From: Algorimicrobium hallyeonense
GTDB lineage: Bacteria; Bacteroidota; Bacteroidia; Flavobacteriales; Flavobacteriaceae
Direction of reading: 5' to 3'
Assembly: GCF_042657385.1 (NCBI RefSeq)
Contig: NZ_JBHSLA010000002.1
Coordinates: 372,001-436,000, forward strand
Length of the DNA stretch: 64,000 nucleotides
Shown: one piece after another, positions 16,846-25,638 of the stretch
How the letters are laid out: the number at the start of each line of letters is the position of its first letter
Position numbering within the stretch: position 1 is the stretch's first letter
Translations under genes and position numbers: made by a program
The notes under the pieces: model-generated
Database searches by the model: none
Told to the model about the DNA's origin: nothing
Seen by the model: only the letters and a program-made list of their open reading frames with translations

Positions 16846-16956
16846 TCGTTAGGTTTTGATTATTGATAGTTTGGACTATGCAAAATACGACAAAACCTTT
16901 TAATTTAAATGTTAAAACGCCATGCTTTTCAACTAATTATAGCATTTTATATAATA

Positions 16957-17598
16957 TTACAGACTTTCACTTTGTGATTCCAAAACAATATTTTTAGTAG
17001 CTATTTGTACATCGCCTTCTGTTTTTAAGGCTAAAATACTATCAATGTTTTTTCGTTTTAGGCGCTTTCTGCAGGACTTCGTAATTAAAGGGTCGGTATC
17101 GAATAACATCCTATGCATAGCATATTCAGGTTTCCCTGGTTCCTTAATCATGGCATGGATATGCATGGGTTGCAATTCATGCGGATAAATTAACGGCTTT
17201 GTTGTGGAACCTGGAATAAACGTGTTAATTGTGTATTGCCCATTTTCATCTGTTTTAACCCATAACCTGTTTTTAACATAGGTAAATTTAGAATTGGACA
17301 CCACGGAGTATTCGCCGTTTTCATCGGCTTGTTGAATAAATATAATAACATTTGGAGCTGGTGTAACGCCATCGGTTTGATAAACCGTTCCAGTAATTTT
17401 AAGTTTATGAGATTGTGTTTGGTAATCCACCATTGATGCTTCACTTTTTAGAGTTTCCTCATCATAAGCATAAAATGGGTTTTGATTTTTTATAAGTTTA
17501 GATACATGGTCACAATATTTTGTTTTTTGCACTGAATTTTGAGCATAAATAACACCGATAGCACCTATAAAAAGCAGGCTTGTTAATAGATTTTTCAT
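16957..17598 (-). CDS. Secreted intradiol-dioxygenase-like protein
   Basis: 213 residues when started at the ATG at 17598, which puts a clean signal peptide (MKNLLTSLLFIGAIGVIYAQ) at the N-terminus. An ATG 12 codons upstream (17634) would bury it behind a non-signal sequence. The mature part has the fold pattern of the protocatechuate 3,4-dioxygenase beta / intradiol ring-cleavage family: LKITGTVYQTDGVTPAPNVII, LWVKTDENGQYTINTFIPG and PMHIHAMIKEPG, whose HIH pair corresponds to two iron ligands. The usual iron-binding tyrosines cannot be placed with certainty. It is exported, so a catabolic cytoplasmic role is unlikely; the substrate is unknown. Confidence 0.75.
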   Translation of the reverse strand: MKNLLTSLLFIGAIGVIYAQNSVQKTKYCDHVSKLIKNQNPFYAYDEETLKSEASMVDYQTQSHKLKITGTVYQTDGVTPAPNVIIFIQQADENGEYSVVSNSKFTYVKNRLWVKTDENGQYTINTFIPGSTTKPLIYPHELQPMHIHAMIKEPGKPEYAMHRMLFDTDPLITKSCRKRLKRKNIDSILALKTEGDVQIATKNIVLESQSESL

Positions 17599-17771
17599 AA
17601 GACAACAATTGATAATTACTTCAAAATTAAGCAACTATACTGCTTTGCCTATAAAAAATCTTATGAACGTAAAATATTTACGTTGAATGGATTTTGTTTC
17701 TTATTAACGTACATTTTTATCGATAAAAAACAATAGTTCTTGGCGGATATACTTATAACGAATTGGAAAAC

Positions 17772-18143
17772 CTACTTTTTATCCTCTTCCAATTGCTCCA
17801 AGGGTTGAATGGTTGGTCTAATTTTTTTATAGAGTTCCAATTGTGGCCGGGTTAATATATTATCCATTTCAGCTATTTCTCTTGTTTGCAAGGTATATAA
17901 CATGTTCAATTTTTCACGACCTTCGAATTCTCTTTCAATTTTTTCTTTGCGAATTAAGAATTCTTCTACCTTATTTTCAAACATGCCAATTTGTTCACCA
18001 TTCAGTGCTAATTCTTTACTATACGTTTGGGTTAATTCTTTGGCCTGCTTATCCAAGGCTGGATTAATTTTCTGCAAGAGGGGATCTTGTGCCCACAAGT
18101 TTATGGATATAAAAAAAGTCAGTAATGCAGTAAGTGTTTTCAT
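17772..18143 (-). CDS. Small exported helical protein, unknown function
   Basis: 123 residues with a signal peptide (MKTLTALLTFFISINLWAQ). The mature part is highly charged and predicted helical, with ALNGEQIGMFENKVEEF and DNILTRPQLELYKKIRP. The L-T-x-x-Q-like segment at the end resembles Spy/CpxP-type LTxxQ proteins and the Bacteroidota relatives often placed near sigma-factor genes, but no regulator is adjacent. Periplasmic location is likely; function is not known. A TAGTTTTG sequence at 18174-18167 on the same strand could be its -7 box. Confidence 0.7.
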   Translation of the reverse strand: MKTLTALLTFFISINLWAQDPLLQKINPALDKQAKELTQTYSKELALNGEQIGMFENKVEEFLIRKEKIEREFEGREKLNMLYTLQTREIAEMDNILTRPQLELYKKIRPTIQPLEQLEEDKK

Positions 18144-18221
18144 AATGTAAAATTTACTATAATTTACAAAACTAAACCACTCATGTCAAGCATTTTTACA
18201 ATTTTATTAACCTAAAACAAC

Positions 18222-18608
18222 TTAACTTAAACGGTCTTTAACAAATTCTATTTGCGTTTTGCCATGTGGTTTAGGTTTTCCATCATCTCCAAGATTAACC
18301 ATAATAATATTATCTACGGTCAAAATTGTTTCGCGTGTCATTTTATTTCGAGCTTCACATTTTAAAGTAATGGAACTGGTTCCAAATTTAGTTACCTGCA
18401 TACCTACTTCTACAATATCACCTTGTTTGGCAGAACTCATAAAATTAATTTCCGAAATATATTTGGTAACTATTTTAGGGTTTTCTAACTGTACAACCGT
18501 GTATAAGGCGGCTTCTTCATCTATCCAAGCTAATAAACGACCTCCAAATAAAGTGCCATTTGGATTTAAATCTTCTGGTTTAACCCATTTTCGTGAATGA
18601 AATCTCAT
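18222..18608 (-). CDS. Acyl-CoA thioesterase, hotdog fold (YciA-like)
   Basis: 128 residues of a single hotdog domain. The family motif NPNGTLFGGRLLAWIDEEAALYTVVQ is at about 15-40, with the catalytic Asn-Gly and Asp (D30 region) and the long helix. TKYISEINFMSSAKQGDIVEVGMQV follows. Members hydrolyse acyl-CoA thioesters in the cytoplasm, with broad chain-length preference. It is divergent from the + strand gene at 18795, and a TATCTTTG box lies 30 nt upstream of its ATG. Confidence 0.88.
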   Translation of the reverse strand: MRFHSRKWVKPEDLNPNGTLFGGRLLAWIDEEAALYTVVQLENPKIVTKYISEINFMSSAKQGDIVEVGMQVTKFGTSSITLKCEARNKMTRETILTVDNIIMVNLGDDGKPKPHGKTQIEFVKDRLS

Positions 18609-18637
18609 ATTTTATATTTCTATTTAGTTCTACAATC

Positions 18638-18645
18638 AAAGATAC
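18638..18645 (-). promoter_or_regulatory. -7 box of the thioesterase gene
   Basis: TATCTTTG on the - strand (18645 to 18638) matches TAnnTTTG and lies 29 nt before the ATG. No good -33 is seen. Confidence 0.45.
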
Positions 18646-18794
18646 AGGTAATTCAAATTTTAAGTTTATAAAAAGTACATAAACATGTTATTGCACTATA
18701 GTATTTTTTTATTTGTTAATAAAGCTGTTGATATTCCGTTATAGTAAAAGCTTTTAGGGCTCATAGAATTCTTACATTTATTAAAACTTATGTC

Positions 18795-19196
18795 ATGAAT
18801 AGATCTGAACAACTTTTAACCTGTAGACCTGAAATTCCATCAGCTAAATTCCATGATGCCATGAGTCTTGATGAGCGTTTTCAGAATACCACGCTAAGGC
18901 CTGTTATTAAATTTCAAAACGATTTATTAATTGAAGTTTTTAAAAATTACGCCAATAAACACAAAGGTGTTTTTTATGATTTCTCTATAGAAAAGCAACT
19001 GGACTATATTGAAAATGCTATTCAAAAAGATATCAAATTTAGAAACGCTTTAAAAGGAATTATTATTGGTCAATTTACAGTTGATGAGTATCATTATTAC
19101 ATTACCAATTCTTCTGCCTTAAACAAACGCATGATGAATATTGTTAAAGAACGATTAATAAGCAACATTCAATTATTCGAAACACAGTTGGCTTAA
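18795..19196 (+). CDS. Conserved-looking cytoplasmic protein of unknown function
   Basis: 133 residues with no signal peptide or membrane segment. It is a soluble, probably helical protein containing DERFQNTTLRPVIKFQNDLL, DYIENAIQKDIKFRNALKGIIIGQFT and NSSALNKRMMNIVKERL. I do not recognise a characterised domain. The next gene starts 2 nt after its stop, so the two are translated together. The partner looks like a GreA/GreB-type factor, hinting at a role around transcription or RNA polymerase, but that is only guilt by association. Confidence 0.7.
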   Translation: MNRSEQLLTCRPEIPSAKFHDAMSLDERFQNTTLRPVIKFQNDLLIEVFKNYANKHKGVFYDFSIEKQLDYIENAIQKDIKFRNALKGIIIGQFTVDEYHYYITNSSALNKRMMNIVKERLISNIQLFETQLA

Positions 19197-19198
19197 CT

Positions 19199-19645
19199 AT
19201 GAATGAAAAAGAAGCACTTTTACAAGCTTGTTTTAGCTATGTAAATAAACGTATTGCTAGTTATAAAGATGAAATAGAAACCATAAAAGAATCTATTGAA
19301 GCCAATGACAAAAGTAATGATATGGAGGATGATTCAGGAAACGGCAAGTTATTTAATGATTTGGAAAAGAACGCCCAACACTTAACGGATGCTACCAAAA
19401 CTTTAGACACCTTAAAATTAATTAATCCTAAAAAGAATTCTGATACTGTTTCTTTAGGAAGTATTGTAAAAACCACACAGAATACTTTTTTTATAAGTAT
19501 TAGTATAGGTGTTTTAGAAACCGGAAATCAATCCTATTTTGGTATTTCACTCCTATCTCCTATTGGTCAATTATTAAAAAGCAAAGTTATTGGCGATACG
19601 GTGACGTTTAATAATATTACCCATAAAATTTTAGAGATTAAATAA
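19199..19645 (+). CDS. GreA/GreB-like protein
   Basis: 148 residues. The N-terminal half is a charged helical, coiled-coil-like hairpin (about 1-75). The C-terminal half has the FKBP-like pattern of Gre factors: LGSIVKTTQNTFFISISIG, then the signature SPIGQLLKSKVIGDTVTF. Gre factors enter the RNA polymerase secondary channel and stimulate transcript cleavage. This one is shorter and lacks a clear conserved acidic tip, so its activity is uncertain and it may be a Gre-like regulator. Its end overlaps the convergent DUF2461 gene by 8 nt. Confidence 0.65.
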   Translation: MNEKEALLQACFSYVNKRIASYKDEIETIKESIEANDKSNDMEDDSGNGKLFNDLEKNAQHLTDATKTLDTLKLINPKKNSDTVSLGSIVKTTQNTFFISISIGVLETGNQSYFGISLLSPIGQLLKSKVIGDTVTFNNITHKILEIK

Positions 19646-20312
19646 TACGCTCACCATTTAAATTGGTAGTGAGTACATCACTCATATAATTAAAAAAGGG
19701 TTTAACGGCTTTAAAAGAAGCGTTTACCACCTCTAAAAAATTGGGTTCTAACACGTCAGTATCACTGAATTTTCTTGTGAATATGTATTGCTTCTTTCTT
19801 ATTAAATCAATATTAGGATGCTCCTTATCGAAATTTCTTGGCGCTGAAATTAATTCATCACCTTCCAGATCTCCCCAAACGGATTTAAAGGATTCGGCAG
19901 TCATGATATCGCGCATTTCCGAAGCATCCATTTCAAACTCTTTTCGAATTCGGAGTAAATCTTCTTTATTAGGATCCCAAAAACCAACGGCAATAAACGA
20001 TTTGTTATTTGGGGAAATATGTAAATAATAGCCACCTCGTAATTCGGGCTTACGACGCTTAAATGATCCTGCAAAATGTGTTTTGTATGGTAGTTTGTTT
20101 TTAGAAAACCGCACATCGCGATAAATACGGAATATCTTAAACTGATCTATATCATCATGAACCTTCATGGCTTCAAATAAGGATTTAACAGACTTTTTAA
20201 CGGTACTTTCAATCGATTTAAATTCCGTTTTATTTTCTGTAAACCATTCCCTGTTGTTATTTTCTTCTAATTTCTTTAAAAAGGGGAATACGCGCTTATC
20301 AATTGGTAACAT
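19638..20312 (-). CDS. DUF2461 (TIGR02453) family protein
   Basis: 224 residues with the DUF2461 pattern: an N-terminal FLKKLEENNNREWFTENK, then FKIFRIYRDVRFSKNKLPYKTH and GGYYLHISPNNKSFIAVGFWDP. The family is widespread in Bacteroidota and of unknown biochemical function; proteins are cytoplasmic and have no catalytic motif that I can name. The gene converges on and overlaps the GreA-like gene by 8 nt at its 3' end. Confidence 0.85.
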   Translation of the reverse strand: MLPIDKRVFPFLKKLEENNNREWFTENKTEFKSIESTVKKSVKSLFEAMKVHDDIDQFKIFRIYRDVRFSKNKLPYKTHFAGSFKRRKPELRGGYYLHISPNNKSFIAVGFWDPNKEDLLRIRKEFEMDASEMRDIMTAESFKSVWGDLEGDELISAPRNFDKEHPNIDLIRKKQYIFTRKFSDTDVLEPNFLEVVNASFKAVKPFFNYMSDVLTTNLNGERII

Positions 20313-20333
20313 ATTGTTTTTATTTTAAAATTA

Positions 20334-20365
20334 TAAAAAAAGACTGTCATAAACTGACAGTCTTT
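20334..20365 (-). terminator. Rho-independent terminator
   Basis: An 11-bp perfect stem (AAAGACTGTCA at 20339-20349, TGACAGTCTTT at 20355-20365) with a 5-nt loop, followed on the - strand by a T-run. It is 22 nt after the stop of the exported protein gene at 20388. Confidence 0.88.
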
Positions 20366-20387
20366 AATTTATTTTATAAGGTTACTA

Positions 20388-20936
20388 TTATTTTAAACTC
20401 ATAAATTTCTTGGTAACGTATTCTTTGGTGTCCTTATCATAATATTCTAGAACAAAATTTCCTTCACTATCAAAATATCCCACACCTGAAAAATCAGATG
20501 TTTTAAATTCATATTTTTTAGACTCCACATTTTTTATAGCGCGTCCATATTCCATGTCTGGCTTTATTGAAGAAACATCAAATCCATTTGAGGTTTTAAC
20601 AAATTTATAATCCGTCCCGTCTTTTTGATAATTTACAGCTTCCATTTTAGAGTCGTAAAAGGGATCCATATCATTATCAATTTCAATTGTTTGCGTAACT
20701 TTTTTATCGGTTCCATTTACAATGCGTTCTTGGTTTACTTTGTCGGCATCTCCTTCAGACAGCTTTACTTCACCTTCTTCTGTTGTGGTTACTTTAACTT
20801 TCTTTTGAGTAACTTTCTGTCCATCATCTACCGTTACAGTTTTAGTTTCTGTTGTAGACATTTTATCTCTTGATTTTTCCTGTGCAAATACGATTCCCGA
20901 GATAAGGAATACGCCTATGTATACTAGCTTTTTCAT
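20388..20936 (-). CDS. Exported protein of unknown function
   Basis: 182 residues from the ATG at 20936, which gives a signal peptide directly (MKKLVYIGVFLISGIVFAQ); an upstream in-frame ATG at 20963 adds nine residues and is less likely. The mature part is Thr/Lys/Asp-rich (ETKTVTVDDGQKVTQKKVKVTT) and lacks cysteines. The C-terminal segment (GVGYFDSEGNFVLEYYDKDTKEYVTKKFMSLK) looks like a small beta-sheet. I do not recognise a family. It is a single-gene unit with its own terminator. Confidence 0.75.
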   Translation of the reverse strand: MKKLVYIGVFLISGIVFAQEKSRDKMSTTETKTVTVDDGQKVTQKKVKVTTTEEGEVKLSEGDADKVNQERIVNGTDKKVTQTIEIDNDMDPFYDSKMEAVNYQKDGTDYKFVKTSNGFDVSSIKPDMEYGRAIKNVESKKYEFKTSDFSGVGYFDSEGNFVLEYYDKDTKEYVTKKFMSLK

Positions 20937-21009
20937 GTTGTTTGATTTTAAATTAATACTCATTTTAAAATTTTAAATAGTTTTATAATACTTCAAATAA
21001 TGTTTTCAA

Positions 21010-21933
21010 CTATTCCGCTGTGTCATCTTTTGAAGATTCTTGTTTTGTTGTTTCTTGATTTTCTTTTTGCAGTCCTAATTTATTATTAAATTCCAAAGTC
21101 CTAATTGGGAAAGGAATATTTATGCCTTCTGCATCATAAGCTTTCTTAATGGCAATCATAGCTATGGTTTGTGCTTCCAATTCCTGTTTTTTGTTTACGG
21201 CTTCTACCCAAAAACGACATAAATAGTTTATGGAGCTGTCACCAAATTCCGTATAAAAAAATTCTACATCGTCCGCTTTTTCAACTTGATCAAAAGCATT
21301 GGCAATGGTTTCTTTGGTTAGTTGCATTACCTGTTCTAAATCAGATTCGTAACCAACACCACAGTTGATAAAAATTCGCATTTTATCCGTTAATGAGTAG
21401 TTTTTTAATGGGTTTTCTAAAATGATTTTATTAGGTAAAATAACCACATTATTATCGGCTTCTTTCATGACAAAATTTTTCAGATTAATATCTAAAACTT
21501 CCCCAGAAAATCCATTGGTTTCTATCCAATTACCAATTTGTATTTTCTCTCTAAAAGATAACACAATACCTGCAACTGTATTAGATAGGGTGTTTTGCAA
21601 CGCTAAACCAATAGCTAAACCTGCAACACCTGCTGTTGCCAAAACAGATGTTAATGCTTTACTTAAATTTAAGATTCCTAAAGATAGGAACAAACCAATC
21701 AAAACAATTACAACAGCCGCCATTTTGGCTACCATTCTGCTAACAGAATCTTGCCTAACTTGTTTTGATACTAAGCGGTATGTAAACTTATTAATGTATT
21801 TAGCCAAAAAGTATGAGGCAAATATAACAAGTATCGCCAAACCGAAATTAGGGATATTTTCAATGATTGCATTAAACCATCCTTCTAATTTATCATATAA
21901 GTTATCTAAAGCTTCTGAAAATTGTTCATCCAT
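21010..21933 (-). CDS. Small-conductance mechanosensitive channel, MscS family
   Basis: 307 residues. There are three membrane helices (about 27-47, 70-90 and 93-125). The pore-lining TM3 is Gly/Ala-rich (TAGVAGLAIGLALQNTLSNTVAGI), as in E. coli MscS. The beta domain follows (IQIGNWIETNGFSGEVLDINLKNFVM), with the VVILPNKIILENPLKNYS motif and a C-terminal mixed domain. The channel opens under membrane tension to release solutes on hypo-osmotic shock. It is close to E. coli MscS in size (286 residues), with an acidic Gln/Glu-rich tail. It is the only gene of its apparent transcription unit. Confidence 0.9.
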   Translation of the reverse strand: MDEQFSEALDNLYDKLEGWFNAIIENIPNFGLAILVIFASYFLAKYINKFTYRLVSKQVRQDSVSRMVAKMAAVVIVLIGLFLSLGILNLSKALTSVLATAGVAGLAIGLALQNTLSNTVAGIVLSFREKIQIGNWIETNGFSGEVLDINLKNFVMKEADNNVVILPNKIILENPLKNYSLTDKMRIFINCGVGYESDLEQVMQLTKETIANAFDQVEKADDVEFFYTEFGDSSINYLCRFWVEAVNKKQELEAQTIAMIAIKKAYDAEGINIPFPIRTLEFNNKLGLQKENQETTKQESSKDDTAE

Positions 21934-22127
21934 TTGTTTTGATGCGTTTTCCTTAAAATGGCGTTATTATTAAATTCTGATATTTTAACGCTCATCCGTT
22001 TTTTGAGCTATTAGTTCTCCACCACTTTGGAATTCAAATTTATGCTTAAACGGAGATTTAGCTTGGCGTTATCAAAAATATTATTAGCTCTATCAATGAT
22101 ACAAAGTCAAATTACATCATTAAAAAA

Positions 22128-22934
22128 TTAAACCTTTGTCGCATCTTTTAGTGTTTCAAATTCAATTTTATTAAGGATTAATCCAGAAGCTGGCGCGATA
22201 TAATGAACTGCTATATGATTATTAGGTTTTAAACTTTCCGTAATATCTTCTAGGGATTTCTCCCCTCTACCCAACTCGATTAAAACGCCCATCATAAGGC
22301 GGATTTGATTGCGCATAAAACCCTTTCCTTTAACCCGGAGAATAAAGGATTGCTCAGGAAAGAAGTTTGCCGTAAACATGGTGTTTTCAACAATCTCACA
22401 TGTCAAAATCTCTCGGTTGTAAATACCATTATCAGTGGGCTTATAGCAATAGGATTTAAAATAATGTTCGCCTTCAAATAGTTTAGCCCCGGCTTTCATC
22501 TGTTCTATATCCAATGGATCTAAAATAGTTGTAATTACAGGCGCGCAAAACGGATGAAACTTATTGCCATAAGCAAAAACATACAGGTATTCTTTAACCT
22601 TGGAATCTTGAATCACATTAAAATCGGCATCCACTTTTGTTATGGTTAAAGCTCTAATATCTTGCGGTAAATTGTGGTTGAAGAGTTTAAGAAAAGCATC
22701 TAAATCTTCTATTTCATGATAAATAAACAACTCAAAGGCGGCCTCGTTAGCTGAAACCATAGCATCTGTCCTACCGGACCCCAAGGTTTTAAACCGTTTC
22801 CCTTCCAAAATAAAATTCAACGTTTTATCAATCATTAGGTGTACCGTTTTTAATTGTGGTTGCTTTTGCCAACCATGAAATCGATAACCTAAATATTGAC
22901 AAGTAATTAAGTAATAGTGGCGTTTTTCGAACAC
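22128..22934 (-). CDS. truA: TruA-family tRNA pseudouridine synthase
   Basis: 268 residues. The N-terminus has the family pattern (LITCQYLGYRFHGWQKQPQ), and the catalytic aspartate is Asp57 in GSGRTDAMV. The C-terminal half has KGKGFMRNQIRLMMGVLIELGRG, the RNA-binding segment typical of TruA. TruA makes pseudouridine at positions 38-40 of the tRNA anticodon stem. Flavobacteria can carry two TruA-like genes, and this divergent one (an Ala-Met-Val in place of the more common AGVHA) may be the second paralogue, so the symbol is somewhat uncertain. Confidence 0.8.
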   Translation of the reverse strand: MFEKRHYYLITCQYLGYRFHGWQKQPQLKTVHLMIDKTLNFILEGKRFKTLGSGRTDAMVSANEAAFELFIYHEIEDLDAFLKLFNHNLPQDIRALTITKVDADFNVIQDSKVKEYLYVFAYGNKFHPFCAPVITTILDPLDIEQMKAGAKLFEGEHYFKSYCYKPTDNGIYNREILTCEIVENTMFTANFFPEQSFILRVKGKGFMRNQIRLMMGVLIELGRGEKSLEDITESLKPNNHIAVHYIAPASGLILNKIEFETLKDATKV

Positions 22935-23032
22935 TTCGGAGTTTTTTTAAGAGTTCCGAAAATTACTATTTTAATCATGGTTTACAAATTATTCTTATCT
23001 TGTTTAACATATTAACCAATCAAACCTCGATT

Positions 23033-23464
23033 ATGTCCACAATACAAAAACCACCTAAATCCTTTTGGATTATCAGCATCCTTGCATTAATTTGGAATTT
23101 AATGGGTGTTTCAGCTTATTTAACACACGCATTCATGACAGAAGATGCGCTGCAAAAATTACCTGAAGCTGAACAAACTCTGTACGCAGATTTACCAGCT
23201 TGGGTTACCGCAGCTTTTGCCATAGCTGTATTTGGTGGAACATTTGGAGCCATAGGGTTACTGCTTCGCAAAAAATGGGCGAGAATCGTGTTTTTAATTT
23301 CATTAATAGGCATTATTATCCAAATGTCACATAATTTCTTCATCAGTAATAATATGGAAGTATATGGACCAGGAGCTCTAATAATGCCTATTATGGTTTT
23401 AGTAATTGGCGTTTACTTAATTATGTTTTCAAAATCAGCTATTGCTAAAGGCTGGATTTCTTGA
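23033..23464 (+). CDS. Small four-helix membrane protein, unknown function
   Basis: 143 residues from the ATG at 23033 (MSTIQKPPKSFWIISILAL); an ATG 11 codons upstream (23000) is less likely, since the preferred start is preceded by the region resembling a -7 box (TATCTTG at about 22996). Four hydrophobic helices are visible (about 12-30, 56-80, 84-103 and 115-135). Short loops and a single conserved-looking LPAWVTAAFAIAVFGGTFGAIG stand out. I do not recognise a characterised family. It converges on hisIE with a single base between stops. Confidence 0.7.
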   Translation: MSTIQKPPKSFWIISILALIWNLMGVSAYLTHAFMTEDALQKLPEAEQTLYADLPAWVTAAFAIAVFGGTFGAIGLLLRKKWARIVFLISLIGIIIQMSHNFFISNNMEVYGPGALIMPIMVLVIGVYLIMFSKSAIAKGWIS

Positions 23465-23465
23465 T

Positions 23466-24065
23466 TTATTTTTGACGTGCTTTTAAAATAGCCTCTACAT
23501 CTTTCAAAGTAAATCCTTTTGCTTGCAGCAGAATAAGATAATGAAATAACAAATCGGCACTTTCGTTGAGAAACAAAGAGTCGTTTTCATCTTTTGCTTC
23601 TATAACAACTTCAATTGCCTCCTCTCCTACTTTTTGTGCTATTTTATTAATACCACCTTTAAAAAGCGATGCCACATAGGACGTGTCTTCCTTTTGATTA
23701 GCTTTTCTATCTGTAATAACACGCTCCAATTCTGAAAGAAAACCAAAATTAGATTCATTGTTTTCGTTCCAACAGGTATCCGATCCTGTGTGACATGTTG
23801 GTCCTTCTGGTTTTACGGAAACTAATAAAGCATCTTGATCACAGTCCACCTGAATTTCTTGAACTTCTAGAAAATTACCGCTACTCTCACCTTTAGTCCA
23901 TAACCGATTTTTTGAGCGACTGAAAAATGTAACGCGTTTTGATTTTTGAGTTTTATTGAATGCTTCCTGATTCATATAACCCAGCATTAATACTGTTTTG
24001 GTAGTATAATCTTGAATGATTGCTGGTACTAATCCGTTTTCGTATTTATTAAAATTGATTGTCAT
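23466..24065 (-). CDS. hisIE: Bifunctional phosphoribosyl-AMP cyclohydrolase / phosphoribosyl-ATP pyrophosphatase
   Basis: 199 residues. The N-terminal HisI domain (about 1-105) has VLMLGYMNQEAF, FFSRSKNRLWTKGESSGN, the metal-binding DCDQDALL and the Cys/His motif GPTCHTGSDTCW. The C-terminal HisE domain (about 110-199) has KVGEEAIEVVIEA and NESADLLFHYLILL. It performs the second and third steps of histidine synthesis. It is the last gene of the his operon; its ATG overlaps the hisF stop by 4 nt, and it ends one base from a convergent gene. Confidence 0.95.
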   Translation of the reverse strand: MTINFNKYENGLVPAIIQDYTTKTVLMLGYMNQEAFNKTQKSKRVTFFSRSKNRLWTKGESSGNFLEVQEIQVDCDQDALLVSVKPEGPTCHTGSDTCWNENNESNFGFLSELERVITDRKANQKEDTSYVASLFKGGINKIAQKVGEEAIEVVIEAKDENDSLFLNESADLLFHYLILLQAKGFTLKDVEAILKARQK

Positions 24066-24820
24066 GATAAGCGAATGGGTATATTATTTTGTTGTAATTC
24101 TTTTTTTAATTCTAAAATATCGATAGTTTCAAAATGAAACACACTAGCTGCTAAAGCTGCATCAGCAAGCCCTTTTTGAAAAGTGTCTACAAAATGGGCT
24201 GTCGTTCCGGCACCACCAGACGCTATAATAGGAATATGTAATTCAGAGGATAAACGTGCTAATGCGGTATTTGCAAAGCCATTTTTGGTACCATCATGAT
24301 CCATGGATGTGAAAAGAATTTCTCCTGCACCAAGACGTTCTACGGTTTTTGCCCATGTAAATAAATCCAAATCGGTTGGAATGGTTCCGCCTGCTAAATG
24401 GACTTTCCATTTGCCTTTAATTTGTTTGGCATCTATGGCAACAACGACACATTGACTTCCAAATTTATCAGATAATTCTTTAATTAATTCAGGTCGTTTA
24501 ATAGCTGCAGAATTTACGGCTACTTTATCAGCTCCGGATTGTAATAGCAAGTCCACATCTTCAACGGAACTTACTCCACCTCCCACGGTGAAAGGTATGT
24601 TCACCTCCTTGGCAACTTGTAATACCATATCAATTAGTGTTTTCCGACCTTCTAATGTCGCTGAAATATCTAAAAATACGAGTTCATCAGCACCCGTTTG
24701 CGCATATTTTTTTGCCAGAGCTACGGGATCACCAGCATCTTTTAAATCGACAAAATTAATGCCTTTTACGGTGCGTCCGTTTTTAATATCCAAGCATGGA
24801 ATGATTCGTTTTGTAAGCAT
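24062..24820 (-). CDS. hisF: Imidazole glycerol phosphate synthase, cyclase subunit
   Basis: 252 residues, a (beta/alpha)8 barrel. It opens MLTKRIIPCLDIKNGRTVKGINF with the catalytic Asp11. The phosphate-binding motifs are FTVGGGVSS and IIASGGAGT, and the second catalytic Asp lies in LFTSMDHDG. Together with HisH it uses glutamine-derived ammonia to convert PRFAR to imidazole glycerol phosphate and AICAR. It starts 5 nt after hisA and overlaps hisIE by 4 nt. Confidence 0.97.
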   Translation of the reverse strand: MLTKRIIPCLDIKNGRTVKGINFVDLKDAGDPVALAKKYAQTGADELVFLDISATLEGRKTLIDMVLQVAKEVNIPFTVGGGVSSVEDVDLLLQSGADKVAVNSAAIKRPELIKELSDKFGSQCVVVAIDAKQIKGKWKVHLAGGTIPTDLDLFTWAKTVERLGAGEILFTSMDHDGTKNGFANTALARLSSELHIPIIASGGAGTTAHFVDTFQKGLADAALAASVFHFETIDILELKKELQQNNIPIRLS

Positions 24821-24825
24821 AATTT

Positions 24826-25572
24826 CTAAATATAACGTGCTAAATCTTTGAGTTGAATTTTGTTTTCATAAAGTGCTTTTCCAATAATGACACCCTCACA
24901 ACCCAATGCTTTTAAGGCGATGACATCATCTATATTAGAAACACCTCCCGACGCAATGAGTTTAATAGATTGTCGCGCACTGCTATTCGTGCAAGCTTCC
25001 AACATGTTTTTATAAAGATTTAAGGCTGGACCTTCTAACATACCATCTTTTGAAATATCTGTACAAATTACATAGCGAATGCCCTTTTTTTGATAGCTTT
25101 TTACAAACGGAATGACCTCCTGATTACTCCGTTCCTGCCATCCACTAACAGCAATTGTTCCACCTGTTTCATTAGGGTAACAATCGGCTCCTAGTATTAT
25201 TTTTTCCGATCCGTAGGTTTCTAGCCAGCCTGTAAATGTATCCGAATTCTTTACGGCAATACTACCTCCTGTAATTTGCCGTGCGCCCGAATTAAAAGCG
25301 ACATGTAAATCGTCGTCAGTTTTTAATCCACCTCCAAAGTCGATTTTTAAGCTTGTTTTTGAAGCTAATAATTCTAAAACGCGATAATTTACAACGTGAC
25401 TCGCTTTGGCGCCATCTAAATCCACCAAGTGCAAGTATTCAATCCCGGAATCTTCAAACTGTTTGGCGACTTCTAATGGGTTTTCGTTATAAATTTTTTT
25501 TGTATCATAATCACCCTTGGTGAGTCGGACGCACTTTCCACCTATAATATCTATTGCTGGTATAATTCTCAT
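24826..25572 (-). CDS. hisA: ProFAR isomerase (HisA)
   Basis: 248 residues from the ATG at 25572 (MRIIPAIDIIGGKCVRLTKGDY); an ATG six codons upstream (25590) would add MKKNKI and is less consistent with the family start. The fold is a (beta/alpha)8 barrel with catalytic Asp8 in AIDI, and Asp in CTDISKDGML. Phosphate loops are IDFGGGLKTD and LIASGGVSN. It isomerises ProFAR to PRFAR. It lies 66 nt after hisH, the only larger gap within the operon, and 5 nt before hisF. Confidence 0.95.
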   Translation of the reverse strand: MRIIPAIDIIGGKCVRLTKGDYDTKKIYNENPLEVAKQFEDSGIEYLHLVDLDGAKASHVVNYRVLELLASKTSLKIDFGGGLKTDDDLHVAFNSGARQITGGSIAVKNSDTFTGWLETYGSEKIILGADCYPNETGGTIAVSGWQERSNQEVIPFVKSYQKKGIRYVICTDISKDGMLEGPALNLYKNMLEACTNSSARQSIKLIASGGVSNIDDVIALKALGCEGVIIGKALYENKIQLKDLARYI

Positions 25573-25638
25573 AATTTTGTTTTTTTTCAATTTGACTTTT
25601 AAAAGCCAATTTTTTAATTCTTTAAAGGCCTTGTCAAA

